Positions 47,801 to 59,674 of a stretch of 64,000 nt of DNA are shown one piece after another. Source of the DNA: Blastomussa wellsi (taxonomy: Eukaryota; Cnidaria; Anthozoa; Scleractinia; Plerogyridae). Position 1 is the stretch's first letter, and the number at the start of each line of letters is the position of its first letter. The notes beneath the pieces were generated by a model. The model did no database searches, had not been told where the DNA came from, and saw only the letters and a program-made list of their open reading frames with translations. The position numbers and the translations under genes were made by a program. Location: NCBI GenBank assembly GCA_947652115.1, contig OX393572.1, positions 516,001 through 580,000 of the forward strand, written 5' to 3'.

Positions 47801-50800
47801 TAACAATGGATTGCGAACAGTGGGCTTGAAATGTTAGTCATAACGTAACTTCTTCAAGTTAAGAAATCTTTTTGAGATGACCAACTCGTGTTTATTGAAT
47901 TTGTCCGAAAAAGAAAGGAAAAGTTACCAGTTATCACTGGAATTAGACAACTCTCTATTTTCTCGGATTTTGATCAATAATTGAACAAAGGAAAAAAATA
48001 GTTGTTTCCCTTGCTTCACTTGAACCCACCCCACTAAATCATGTTCCACACTCCCTGTTTCTCAGTCTGTTGTTCTTTTACGTTGAAAAATAAAGAAGCT
48101 ATGTACAGTCTATGCTGGAATTTTTCACATGTACTTACCTCACCACGCAGCTCTTGCACAATTTCTACTTCAATCAGCGTGTCCCGGGGAAGTTCCAAGT
48201 TAAAATTTTCCAGTTTATGCCACCTTGTTGAGCTGCGGAAGTTTGGTTTCCCATCCCACTTGTAGATGTTACTGCGCTAAGAACAAAACATGACTATGAT
48301 ATAAAAAATTATGTATGCAATTATTATATTTTATGACACAAGAATCATACGTTCATCGGTTGTTATGTGTTTATGAATTCTCGTTGAACAGTTGTCATTT
48401 ACTTGTGCATATGGACCCACTCTTGCAATAATTTGATTATATTATAAAACAATTTTAACAGCTTCAAAAATTATACAGTATTTTCATCTATTATTGAAAT
48501 TCACAGTCTTGCTCAAACTATATAATTATTTTTCCATCTGTTGGGTCCAGATCTAGAGCTGGTGCAAACATATGCTTAATACATAGTTCTATATAAAGTT
48601 GCTGTAAGTCATTGTTGTTGTTGATGATGATGATGATGTTGCTGACACAGAAGTGCCTGGTAAACGAATGCATGAAACATACCCCGAGTCCCATAATGAA
48701 ACATCTTTCTCCTCCAGACAGAAAACACTTGTAATTGTACAGACATTTGAGGTTGTGAATGTTCTTGGATGTGACCATTGTAGCTTCAGCATCAAAACAA
48801 TGATCATCGTCAATACCCTTGAACGCAGAAACAACCATGATTAAATAACAGCAAGAGAAAAAAATTACATCAAATAAAATTTAAGTTTGGTTTTTGTTCT
48901 AGTCAGTTTTCTTTTCAGTGGCAAAGTGTGTCAGAAGGTCGAGATCTTGGGCTTTGCATTGGACACTTTACTCTCACAGTGACTCTCTCAACTCAAGACA
49001 GTGTGTAATTAATTGATGTAAAGGTAATGTCTACGTACGAGCCCAGTGGCCCAACAGCGCGGAGCTTATCCCAGTTTTCTTAGCATGCAGTGACAGAGAG
49101 TGTTTCTACTCCCCCCAGGATGGGATGCTAGTCCATCGCAGGGTTACCCCCCAGCAGTAAATTTGCCGGTACCCATTTATACACCTGGGTGAAGAGAGGC
49201 ACTGTGCGAGTAAGGTGTCTTGCCAAAGAACACAATGCAGTGCCCCTGCCAAGACTCAAACCCGGACCGTCTGATCCGGATTCCAGCGCACAAACCATTA
49301 GGCCACTGCAGCTCCCAATTAATGTAGGTACTCACACATTATTTGACACAGCCAAACAAAATTGGGACTTTCAGATTGGAGTACAAGATTGAGTGCGAGT
49401 ATGATTTTTCTCTTTTGATTGTCGCATGGCACACCAATCTGGCTTTGATTGTCTTCTATTCGACTGGTCAGCAAGAGGCAGGAGCCTTGGGAATGGAAAT
49501 GAATTGAAATTTGAAAGTCGCACTTATAATACTCCAATCTGAAGGACCGTAACACCAACCTGGAAAAGGGGTGCTGTAGGTAAAACTTTGTTTAAGCAAT
49601 AGAGGACTTTTTCCATGTTTACATAGCCTCATCTAAACACGAGAGGGGTTGGGAGAATTTGAGACAGTTATGCAAACCCAAGAAGCAGTCTTGAGTTTGC
49701 ATAACTTTCAAGAATTCTCCCAAACCCCCTCGTGTTTAGATGATACTATGTACACACGGAAAAAGTCCTCTATTGCTTTGGTATAATATTTCTTAAAAAT
49801 ATGCACGAAACTAAAGCGTTACAAACATGTTTATGTTGTGGTTTAAATTTATCCCTGGTTTAAAATTTTTTAAACCAGTTTGATATTGATTTCCCTTTGT
49901 TTCAGATTATGCTAATCAAGAGACAAAGGTAAATAAAAATCAAACTGGTTTAAAAAATTTTAAACCAGGGATAAATTTAAACCACAACATTTACATACTC
50001 TCATCTAAACACACCAAACAACCAATGAGAGCGTGCGTAGTATGTTATTTTATAATTGGTAATAGCACAACACAAGCCCAGAAGGTACAAAAATGAATTG
50101 CAGTTATTTACTGTAACTGTTAATAACAACCTACCTTCCAAAGTTCATCAAACTTAACATCGGGATCAGATGCTCTGTGAGCTGCACGTGCTTGCTCAGG
50201 AATCTGGCATTAAACAAAATACTACTTTTTATCAAATGCAGAAAAGGTGTATAGGAAGGACAAGTTGATCAGACAAGTCAATTTTTCTTCACCAGAAATT
50301 GATGCTGATGTAGGAGGTTACAAAATTAGTGTAGAATTTTGTGTGCCACCGTACCTTCCATTTTTCCAAACATTTTTTCTTAACTTCACCTTGATCGTAA
50401 TGCCCCATTAATGTTCTAAGAAAAAAAATAAAAGATATGATAAGAATTTAAGCAGAATTGCAAAGAAAAAATGAAAATGTTCAAAAAGGTAGAATTACGA
50501 AATCATTCAATGACACAGTTATTGTTAGCAATGAGCTGAGCATGTCAGCTCTCCTTAAATGAACCTTATTATAACAAGCATAAATTTTATACAATTATAT
50601 TATGCGAAAATAATCATAATAAAATAACACAGTAATCAATGAGCTTTAGTAAGTAATAACATCAAGACAGATCATCAAACTGCTTTGAACTCACGTGTCT
50701 TGGACATAAGCTCTTAGTTTCTTCAGAGAGTTTGCTTGTATCCTGCCTATTCTGGGATAACGATGCAAAATGATATGCATTAATAAGGCTGAGACTGCAC

Positions 50801-53800
50801 TGCAACACATCGAAGGAGTAGGTTACTGCTGATCTCAGGTGACACAGCAAAATTAAGTGAAAATCTTTGCAGCTGTGACAAAATATTGTCACTGCAATCA
50901 GTTGCACGAATTCAAACTGTCCCACAGCATTCTTTACTGGAAGTAGTACAAACGGAGTGACTTGTTGCAGAGAGCTGTTGCAGCTGCAACTTGACATCTA
51001 GTGTGTCACAGGCTGTTTGACGCATTTTCCAGATGAAATGTATATGTTCAAATGCACTTTTACAAATAAATTGGTTTGTACAAGTTCAACCTACTCTTTT
51101 AATCAATTATGCAAGAATTCAAAATTCAGCTGAGCCTAATATACAACATATAGTTCACATATGGTTTCTTTCCTTATTTAATTAATTCATAAATTATTCA
51201 TAATATAATAATACCTGTCATTTGACTCAGCCATGTACAAAAAGAATGCTTCATCCTCCAACAGAATATACAAGGGAACAATCTATGTTTTGTAGGAACC
51301 AAACGGACATGAATAATTACTTATTATCTAATGTAATGTACCTGATGTAATTCTGATTATTTTTACTGTTCATGTGACAACATGTACAGTAAGCCTAAGT
51401 CAAGTGGCACGCCTGGTCTTGCTTGCTGCTTCAGTAGCATAAAAAGAGTTGGAGAATTTCTACTCCCTCTACCTCCCCCCTCAGTTGGGATGCTTGTCAA
51501 GTACTGTAGGAGTATTTCTACTCCCCCACCCACCACCCCTCAGATGGGATGCTAGTCAAGTAGGAGTATTTCTACTCTGCCACCCGCCACTCCTCAGATG
51601 GGATGCTAGCCAAGTAGGAGTATTTCTACTCCCCAACCCACCACCCCTCAGATGGGATGCTAGTCAAGTAGGAGTATTTCTACTCCCCAACCCACCACTC
51701 CTCAGATGGGATGCTAGTCAAGTAGGAGTATTTCTACTCTGCCACCCACCACTCCTCAGATGGGATGCTAGTCAAGTAGGAGTATTTCTACTCCCCAACC
51801 CACCACTCCTCAGATGGGATGCTAGTCAAGTAGGAGTATTTCTACTCCCCCACCCACCACTCCTCAGATGGGATGCTAGTCAAGTAAGAGTATTTCTACT
51901 CCCCCACCCACCACTCCTCAGATGGGATGCTAGTCAAGTAGGAGTATTTCTACTCCCCAACCCACCACCCCTCAGATGGGATGCTAGTCAAGTAGGAGTA
52001 TTTCTACTCCCCCACCCACCACTCCTCAGATGGGATGCTAGTCAAGTAGGAGTATTTCTACTCCCCCACCCACCACTCCTCAGATGGGATGCTAGTCAAG
52101 TAGGAGTATTTCTACTCTGCCACCCACCACTCCTCAGATGGGATGCTAGTCAAGTAGGAGTATTTCTACTCCCCAACCCACCACTCCTCAGATGGGATGC
52201 TAGTCAAGTAGGAGTATTTCTACTCTGCCACCCACCACCCCTCAGATGGGATGCTAGTCAAGTAGGAGTATTTCTAATCTGCCACCCACCACTCCTCAGA
52301 TGGGATGCTAGCCAAGTAGGAGTATTTCTACTCCCCAACCCACCACCCCTCAGATGGGATGCTAGTCAAGTAGGAGTACTTCTACTCCCCCACCCACCAC
52401 CCCTCAGATGAGATGCTAGTCAAGTAGGAGTATTTCTACTCCCCCACCCACCACCCCTCAGATGAGATGCTAGTTCATTGAAGAGATACCCCACCCTTCC
52501 CGGTCAAGTGTCACAACACAATGACCACAGCCTGATGGGTTCAAACACGAAAATACTTACTCGAAAATACAGCGTACTCACCTGTGAGGGGTCAAGTGCA
52601 CATCCTCACTCCCCTCAAAGAATTGGAATCCTGTTTAAATTAGAACATTCATTACAGCAGACACCTTACCAAAGTGGGTATGCTTAGTACAAACCTCATT
52701 AACGCTCTCCACACCTGCAGCCTGCAATCTGTTGATTCTCTTATTCACATTAAACATGTGCTCATGAACAGCTTCAGCATCACCCCGTAGTCCTTTGCAC
52801 ACTATATACCTGAACAAAAAAATTAAAATACACTCACCATTACTCCAGTTTGAAAAATTAGATAGTTATTTGAATTAAATTGTTGTAAGTTGTACCTACC
52901 TCTCAGAATTAGCTGGTCTGCTGGTCACAGGCTTGAAGATATACACCTCGTCAAATGCACGATACATTAGGTATACAAGACCAACACTAAATGGTGTGAA
53001 CAAGTCAAATACCTTGCACACAAAGTGGCCACCTGAAATATAAAATAGGTAGAGTATTAGGTAAGGACAAAACACCTTACACTTTTAATAGATAATTGTG
53101 ATAAATGTAAATTATGCTGCTAAGGCATTTTTAGTTCACACTTGAGTTTTAATTTTCATACAAAGTTTAAATATTATTCTATTCATTAAACTTGTAATTA
53201 AGTTTGCTGCTAGGTAGCTAGATATATTTTAAACAATTTTAATATATATTTGTAATAATTCAATATTTTAAATAATTCTTATGTAAAATAGTTAAGATGT
53301 ATTTTTTATATACTAATAGTGTCCGCAATTAGTTTGTATAAAGCTAAATACTCTGACACTTAAATAAAGTCGTCATCATCATCATCATATGCACCCCTTA
53401 ACATTCAGCTGTAAGGATTTGAAAGGGACTGGGCAGGGTGTAAGATAGCCGCCATTACAATCCAATCCGCCATTACAATCCAATTCGCCATTACAATCCA
53501 ATCCGCCATTACAATCCAATCCACCATTACAATCCAATCCGCCATTACAATCCAATCCGTCATTACAATCCAATCCGCCATTACAATCCAATCCGCCATT
53601 ACAATCCAATCCGCCATTACAATCCAATCCACCATTACAATCCAATCCGCCATTACAATCCAATCCGTCATTACAATCCAATCCGCCATTACAATCCAAT
53701 CCGCCATTACAATCCAATCCGCCATTACAATCCAATCCGCCATTACAATCCAATCCGCCATTACAATCCAATCCGCCATTACAATCCAATCCGCCATTAC

Positions 53801-54306
53801 AATCCAATCCGCCATTACAATCCAATCCACCATTACAATCCAATCCGCCATTACAATCCAATCCGCCATTACAATCCAATCCGCCATTACAATCCAATCC
53901 GCCGATGACGACTCACTCACGTCAGTGATCAAGTCTGTAGCAAGGGCCTTAATTTCCCAGTTAGGGAAGAGGAAAAGATAACAAGGCTGATGATGATGAA
54001 GATGAAGATGAAGGCAAAGGTGACGATGATGATGTAATTAAAGAAGCATGCAACTATGAAAAGCTCACCTTGTCTCAAAATGGACAATGCACAAAGAAAC
54101 TGGCACAAATATAACTGTTTACTGAGAATTTCTTGGATATTCTCCTGTCCTTCCACTGAGAACCCCTGAAGTAAGAATGTGAATCAAATCCATCTGTCAT
54201 GTTACAACTTGACTATGTAAATTGGAGGGGGGGGGGAAAGACTATCTGGACTTCCCACTTCCTATGGTTCCTGCTCTTTTTCTGCCACCTTAAAAATCTG
54301 TTACCA

Positions 54307-54337
<31 letters not shown>

Positions 54338-56886
54338 CCTCCCCTTAAATAGAATTTCTGCCAATTTTACTCCCAGGATCTATCTCCTGCCAGGCTTAGC
54401 ACTCTCCAACTGCAAAAACTGCTTGTCATGCAATCAGGGCTCGGGAGGAAAAAACTTGAATTCCAGCTTGCCCTTTCGAAAAGCATCTCTCAAATTCTGC
54501 TTGTCTGGAACAGCTGCATGATTGCTATTATTTTTAGTTAAAATTGTTTTATTTTAGGATTTAGTCAGCAGACGACTTAGCCAGGCCCTATGCCGTGGCT
54601 CATCATGCGGTAAGCTTCAAAACATACTTGCTCAGCAGTGAAATCTAGTTGATCTAAGTTGTCCCAGACAACCAACTGGGCAGCAAGTTTTTTCAAGTCC
54701 TCAGCATTAATAACCTCGTTAACTAGAGCATGTGAGACTGGCTATTTTACTTACCCCATCAGCCATTACAAAATGCACTCCTTTGTTGTCAGTTGATTCC
54801 ATCACAAATCGTCTGAATTCCACCAAATTGTCCTCATTGAAGATATCTCCATCATCATTTGTACCTAGCAAAAATATTCATGATTGGTCAAATTAAATCC
54901 ATAAAAAACAAGGCAGTTGTGTTTCAAAAGTAATGGTCAAAACAGTGCAGTAGCTATGGTTATCAGAAAACTATAACTTAGAATAATATTTTTATGAAAC
55001 ACAAAACAAATCATCCAACAAACATCAAAAGTCTGGATCAATAATTACAGGGTTGCCACTTATCAGAAACAAAAAAGTTCCAGACTTTTCCCTGACCTTT
55101 GTCTCTAGTTGGAAACGTGACTGTATGATGGGAATGTTTAGAGTTAAAATCCCAGTAGCTCTTGAATACGCTAGAACACGCCTGGCAGCATGTGTACCAC
55201 TGTAAAGATCATGCCAACATCTTAGTTTGTTGTTCTTACCATAGTGTGGCTCAAATGTTTCTGGTGTTCCAGCTAAGAACTCTTCAAGCTTAAAATCATT
55301 GTCCCCTTGAAAAAGAATTGAAGGCTTTGAGTATAAATGGTATAATCATGCAAGGGTGAAAAGTGTTCAGACTTTTATGTAATGTGCACCAATTATGTAC
55401 CTTTCAGAGTGAAGCCAAATCCTTTGGCTTGCCAGCCTTTGCGCCACAACACATACTCAGAAAAACCACCCGGGCCTGCACACAGATCAGCAAAGAACAA
55501 GAGCTCATTGGGGCCAACCACATCTCTCTAGAATCAATTCATTACGACAATAGTACACTATAAATCATTTTTAGTGTCTAGTTTAGACTGAGATAAAAAA
55601 AATAAAAAACTAAAAATCATTTTAGCACAAGTGTGCTAACATTTTGTGGACACTAAATACACCTGTCCAACAAGTATTGTAAGGTAACAGAACTTCTTTA
55701 AAAATCCAAACAGGTTGGAGTAAGCTGAACAGTTGGTTATTTTTCAAAGCGTGGAAGAGTTGAAATCAGGATCACAGATTGAACAAAAACCATCTAGGGC
55801 AGAGGAGTGGGATTCAAACCCAGCACATACCCCAGCCACTAAACCATGCTTGCCTCCAAAGTCAACTGTTTTAAAAGAGGTGCAAAGATGTGCCTATTTT
55901 TAGAGGAGCTAAGGTTTAACAAACCATCTGCATCAGAGAGGTGTTTGACATACAATTAATGGGCTGAGTTGGCTGCCTTTGAGGAGTGTCAACTACATGT
56001 AACAAGAGAAGTTCTTGTGACACCGTAAAATGATGTCCGCTTTGAAGGTCAAATTGTTTTGCAGTAAATTTGCTGCCAACCATACAATGTACTTACTCCG
56101 TTGTCATTTTTAGGGTTGGTAAACATGAAATCAAAAGCGGAATCCATATTGGCCATTTTCATGGCTGCCCTGTTGACCAGAATATGATTGAAATAGTTAT
56201 TAGTAAACACAATAATTTAACAGATGAATCCTGGTATCTTGAACCTCAAGGGGTAACATAAATTTATTCAATCAAGAGCTTGAGAAATTAGCCGCAGCAA
56301 AATTGCAGGAGCATGTTATTTGACAGAGTGAAGCAATTACCCATTAGAAAAATTACTTTTAATTATTTTCTCAATAATGAACATTTATTTATAAATGTTA
56401 CCACTCCTTATCACCTGTTTTGAAAGATGGCTCCCCTGATAAACTCATATGGATTGGCTCGTGTTCTCGCCTTTAAAAACTCATCACCAACAAGAGCATC
56501 AAAAATACTCTGTTCACAAAAGAGATACAGTTGACTGTGATAACTTGGCAAAAAATTATTTTGCTACCAGACTACAAGTTGTGTTCAACACTAGAACATT
56601 TTCATTAATTTAGTGATTTAATTTAGAGAATGGCACATAGTACTAAATCTTGACCAGCTTCAATAGGTAACAATTCAATGAAACATTAATGCAATATGCA
56701 ATTGAGAGCGTACGTAATGATATAGAGTAATTTGTTTTGTATAAATCTTTGACACATTCAAAACTCTATAACATGATTCTCCAAATCTTCTTTGCAGAAA
56801 CTGAAAACACATTACAAATGTAAAGCAGCCACCATTTTATTGAAACCTTCAACTCACTTTCTAAAACAAAACATTATAATATAATA

Positions 56887-56931
<45 letters not shown>

Positions 56932-59344
56932 GAAGCATAGACAATCATCGAACAGTAATTTGTGATAGGATGCTAGTAGATTTATACTAAAAGCAAATTA
57001 ATTAATTTATTTTAAATATTAATTAATGCAGTCTGTACCTTGCTCTTAAGAATCTCTGACACAACATCGTCACTACAGAATTGTGTTTCATCATCAATAG
57101 TTAATTTTTTCTGTAAGTTCACAAAAACTAAAAATTAAATTAATATCTAGGTTGACTCAACTGATATACAAGGCCCATGCTTCCATTCCAAGAAGACTTA
57201 AAATCCAAGGGTGTACTGTCAATAGTAGAATTTACAAAAATGATCTATAAAATAAATTATTATATAATTTGGATGATTTAAAACCAGCCTGAGGATAAAT
57301 TTGCAATAGAAATCTAAAACAGGTCTCCCCTAAGGAATCTGAATTTATTTACATTCTTACGTGTTTTCACATAAATGTTAAGTCACATGACATGATACCA
57401 AGAAAGTTTTACATAATGTAAATAATTTATACTGAGTTATATCACTGTACCTTGCCAACTATGATCCAGTCTTCCATCTCCTCTCTTGTTGGTGGGGGTT
57501 TGGAACAAGGTGGAATGCAAGCTTTGATTTCTTCTATCACCACCTGAGAGAAACATTACAATTATTAAGAACAGCAGCAACATTTCATAATGGCGGACAG
57601 GACTTTGAGTACAATGCTCAACGGGTTTGCAAGGCAGAAAGGTCTCTAAAGAGTCCCTTGGCAGGGATGAAATGACAAGTGCTGCATCGGACTAGCCACA
57701 AACAATGTAATCTGAATTATCACAAGTTAATGTCAACTTTTATTGCCAATTATCTCATGAATTTGTGCGGTCCGGAATCCTTATGCGATATAAGGCGAGA
57801 TTAGCAAACAGGACTTTGAGTGCGATGCTCAACAAGTTTGCCAAGCAGAAAGGTCTCTGAAGAGTCCCTTGGCAGGGGCGAAATGACAAGTGCTGTGTCA
57901 GACTAGCCACGAACAATGTAATCTGAAAAGTTATATTAAAAGCAGAAAGACACAAAAAATAAGCACATTTGCATATTATAAAGTATATATGTTATTTAAT
58001 AATCATAGTAAGTATACAAAATACACACCTACAGAGCTCTTATTAATTTTATTACTGTCTTTTCTAGAATAAAAGCATGTTACATGTTTACCTCTTCTTC
58101 TTCTTCCCATGCAAAATCTTTGTCATCAAAGCCTTCAACTCTAAAGCCAAGACCACGCCTTCCTCGTTGCTGTGATGCCTCAATAATGTCAGCTCTTCCT
58201 TGCCCATATCTGCCAAGACCTCTTCCTTGTTCAAAGCCCATGTTTTCCTTGGGGAGACAAAGACAAAATGAATTAAGGTTATGTTGAAGTACTGACCAGA
58301 AATGCAAGTTTACTAAATGAAATCATCGTCTAACATTACTGCTTAATTAGCAAAATTATACAATGTAGCTGTCCAATGGGTTCCTGTGAAATACAAAAAC
58401 TGTCGCTATCCAGTTTGGTACAACCCCCAGACAGGTTTCACACTCTTTTGAGCTTTTGAAAACCCATGACTTTCCATGGCCTTTTCTATAAGTTTTCCAT
58501 GACCTAAATTTGACCATTTTTTAGAAATCATCTTTCATTTTGGTAATGTTTTTACCATTATCCCCGTAAGAAAACCTAATTTATTTGTATAAAATTTAAC
58601 ATAATTATCCATGACTTTCAATGGCCCGCATGTCTTTTTATGCCTGGAAAGTGAACTCCTAAAATTCCATGACTTTGCCGGTTTTTCATGACCCATATGT
58701 GCTACCCTTGCCAGATGGAGACCACTACAATGACTGGCAATTCCTGGCAACCCAGCCAAGAGCCCCAATGCTGCTGGGGGGAGATCAAGAAAAGACATCC
58801 ATCTGAATGAGAGACACGCTCTGAAAAAACAGCGGCCGAAGGAGGGGGAGGGAAGGGGATACAGCCTATGAGAAGAACCCCCTCCTGTATCCATAGGCAT
58901 ATGGGCTGGGGGGTGCATCCCCCCCCAAATTTTGGGCAAATCAGACTTTTTGGGCAGCATGAGAAAATTTGGCAAGGCAACTTGGGAGAATTTTTTGGGC
59001 AAATGGTTCACTGTCCCCCCCCCTGGCAAAAAATTGCCCATATGCCTATGCCTGCAACTGATCTTGAAAAAAAATCATTGCATTAAGCAAAGCACTACAA
59101 CAGGACAGTTGGTCTGAATACACATTGCATAATTTACAATCAATGGCTGATTCATCACTGTTCATCAGCATACCATTTGTCTTTGAGCAAAGTCACTATA
59201 GGCAGAATCTGGCTGAGTAGTATCATTCTGCACAGTAAGCTTTTCATCTTTGATGTCATGTTCTTGTTTGTTGCCCTCTAAAAGGTTTGATTGCCCCCAT
59301 CTTGACTTTCCAAGACCAGCCCCTTCCTTGTAACCCATTTTCTC
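44840..59344 (-). CDS. CMTR1: CMTR1, cap-specific mRNA (nucleoside-2'-O-)-methyltransferase 1
   Basis: Twenty-four coding exons on the minus strand join in phase into about 803 aa (start ATG 59338-59336, stop 44842-44840): 59174-59344, 58092-58247, 57451-57543, 57039-57110, 56415-56509, 56097-56169, 55401-55527, 55240-55305, 54755-54864, 54069-54165, 52900-53032, 52695-52809, 51215-51282, 50695-50751, 50355-50415, 50135-50203, 48683-48817, 48139-48276, 47455-47546, 46720-46788, 46124-46177, 45458-45570, 45217-45325, 44840-44984. The enzyme methylates the 2'-O of the first transcribed nucleotide (cap1) in the nucleus. Domains in order: two G-patch-like motifs ([28 protein letters not shown]); the RrmJ-type methyltransferase with its S-adenosylmethionine loop [19 protein letters not shown], the VMADG aspartate and the FVCKVFDLF lysine; a guanylyltransferase-like domain ([36 protein letters not shown]); and a C-terminal WW-like region ([26 protein letters not shown]). 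Length and order match animal CMTR1. Confidence 0.94.
46476..46705. repeat. MITE family B, copy 3, truncated (CMTR1 intron)
   Basis: Starts AAGCGGTTTTCAATTGAGTG. It shares CAGCCGACATGAAGCGG and ATGAGTCATGATTGGTTT with the other copies. The far end is lost 15 bp before exon 46720-46788. Confidence 0.8.
49011..49326 (-). mobile_element. tRNA-derived SINE, copy 3 (CMTR1 intron, sense to the gene)
   Basis: Minus-strand tRNA-like head with a box-A-like TGGCCTAATGGTTTGTGCG and the B-box region GGGTTTGAGTC, then the common body. The target-site duplication is imperfect: AATTGATGTA (49011) and AATTAATGTA (49317). Confidence 0.88.
49594..49785. repeat. Palindromic MITE (CMTR1 intron)
   Basis: AAGCAATAGAGGACTTTTTCC at the left and the complement ending CCTCTATTGCTT at the right. 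The arms also pair through CATCTAAACACGAG and CTCGTGTTTAGATG. Confidence 0.85.
49841..49990. repeat. Palindromic MITE (CMTR1 intron)
   Basis: GTGGTTTAAATTTATCCCTG, with CAAACTGGTTTAAA-type arms inside, is mirrored to the right end. About 148 bp. Confidence 0.85.
51388..52620 (-). repeat. 54-bp minisatellite embedded in a SINE-like frame (CMTR1 intron)
   Basis: About 18 units of 54 bp between 51449 and 52470, each with GATGGGATGCTAGTCAAGTA, GGAGTATTTCTACTCC and a C-rich linker. GATGGGATGCTAGTC and GTATTTCTACTCCCCC are also adjacent in the three SINEs here. The flanks (AGTGGC...CTTCAGTAGCAT at the left, ATGCTAGTTCATTG at the right) resemble the SINE body on either side. The 320-residue open frame is an artefact of the 54-bp period. 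Confidence 0.9.
53449..53904 (+). repeat. 18-bp minisatellite (CMTR1 intron)
   Basis: About 25 units of CGCCATTACAATCCAATC with a few substitutions (CGTC, CACC, TTCG starts). Two open minus-strand frames of 170-175 residues result from the 18-bp period and are not genes. Confidence 0.97.
54306..54333 (+). repeat. (CT)n microsatellite
   Basis: About 14 CT units in a CMTR1 intron. Confidence 0.95.
55800..55862 (-). mobile_element. tRNA-like SINE head fragment (CMTR1 intron)
   Basis: The minus strand reads GGAGGCAAGCATGGTTTAGTGG, with box A TGGTTTAGTGG, and then box-B-like GGTTTGAATCC. No acceptor stem can be closed, so it is a SINE remnant rather than a tRNA gene. Confidence 0.6.
56889..56931 (+). 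repeat. (ATT)n microsatellite
   Basis: About 14 ATT units in a CMTR1 intron. Confidence 0.95.
57598..57923 (+). repeat. Direct repeat of about 120 bp (CMTR1 intron)
   Basis: GGACTTTGAGTRCRATGCTCA to ACAATGTAATCTGA occurs at 57599-57716 and again at 57811-57925, about 210 bp apart, with roughly 10% difference. Confidence 0.85.
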
Positions 59345-59674
59345 CTGAAAAGCAACAAAATATCAAGAATTCAAAAATTATTTGGAAACATAATTTATAC
59401 GCTTGTCTCAAACTACAGTATGTTGCCCTATTTCCGGACACTTTTTGCATAAATTGTAATAATATGTTACCTCAGAACAACGCAAACAAGACGAAATTCA
59501 GCTACAAGTTAGCTTCCATTTCTGGTAAGTAGGCCGTAAAGTTTCATTGCCTGAAGCTCTTTCGATTCTTTGTAATTTTGGAAAGAGTTTGGCGAGTTGG
59601 TTGCCCTATTTCCGGACGATCATTACGAGATAAATACTCCGCTTTCCTTGGGAACATTCTTCTCCTTCGTGCAT

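Noticed and set aside
51449..52411. 320-residue open frame with 18-residue repeats
   Set aside because: The period of 54 bp is divisible by three and the frame lies in a CMTR1 intron, antisense to the gene. It is a minisatellite, not a protein.
53449..53904. CRISPR-like array
   Set aside because: Units are contiguous with no unique spacers, and the genome is eukaryotic.
53385..53932. Minus-strand frames encoding CNGGLD and WIVMAD repeats
   Set aside because: Product of the 18-bp minisatellite; two different frames are equally open.
58535..59041. 168-residue minus-strand frame between CMTR1 exons
   Set aside because: Lies in an intron, contains G/C-run translations, and no domain is recognised. 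It probably reflects repetitive DNA.
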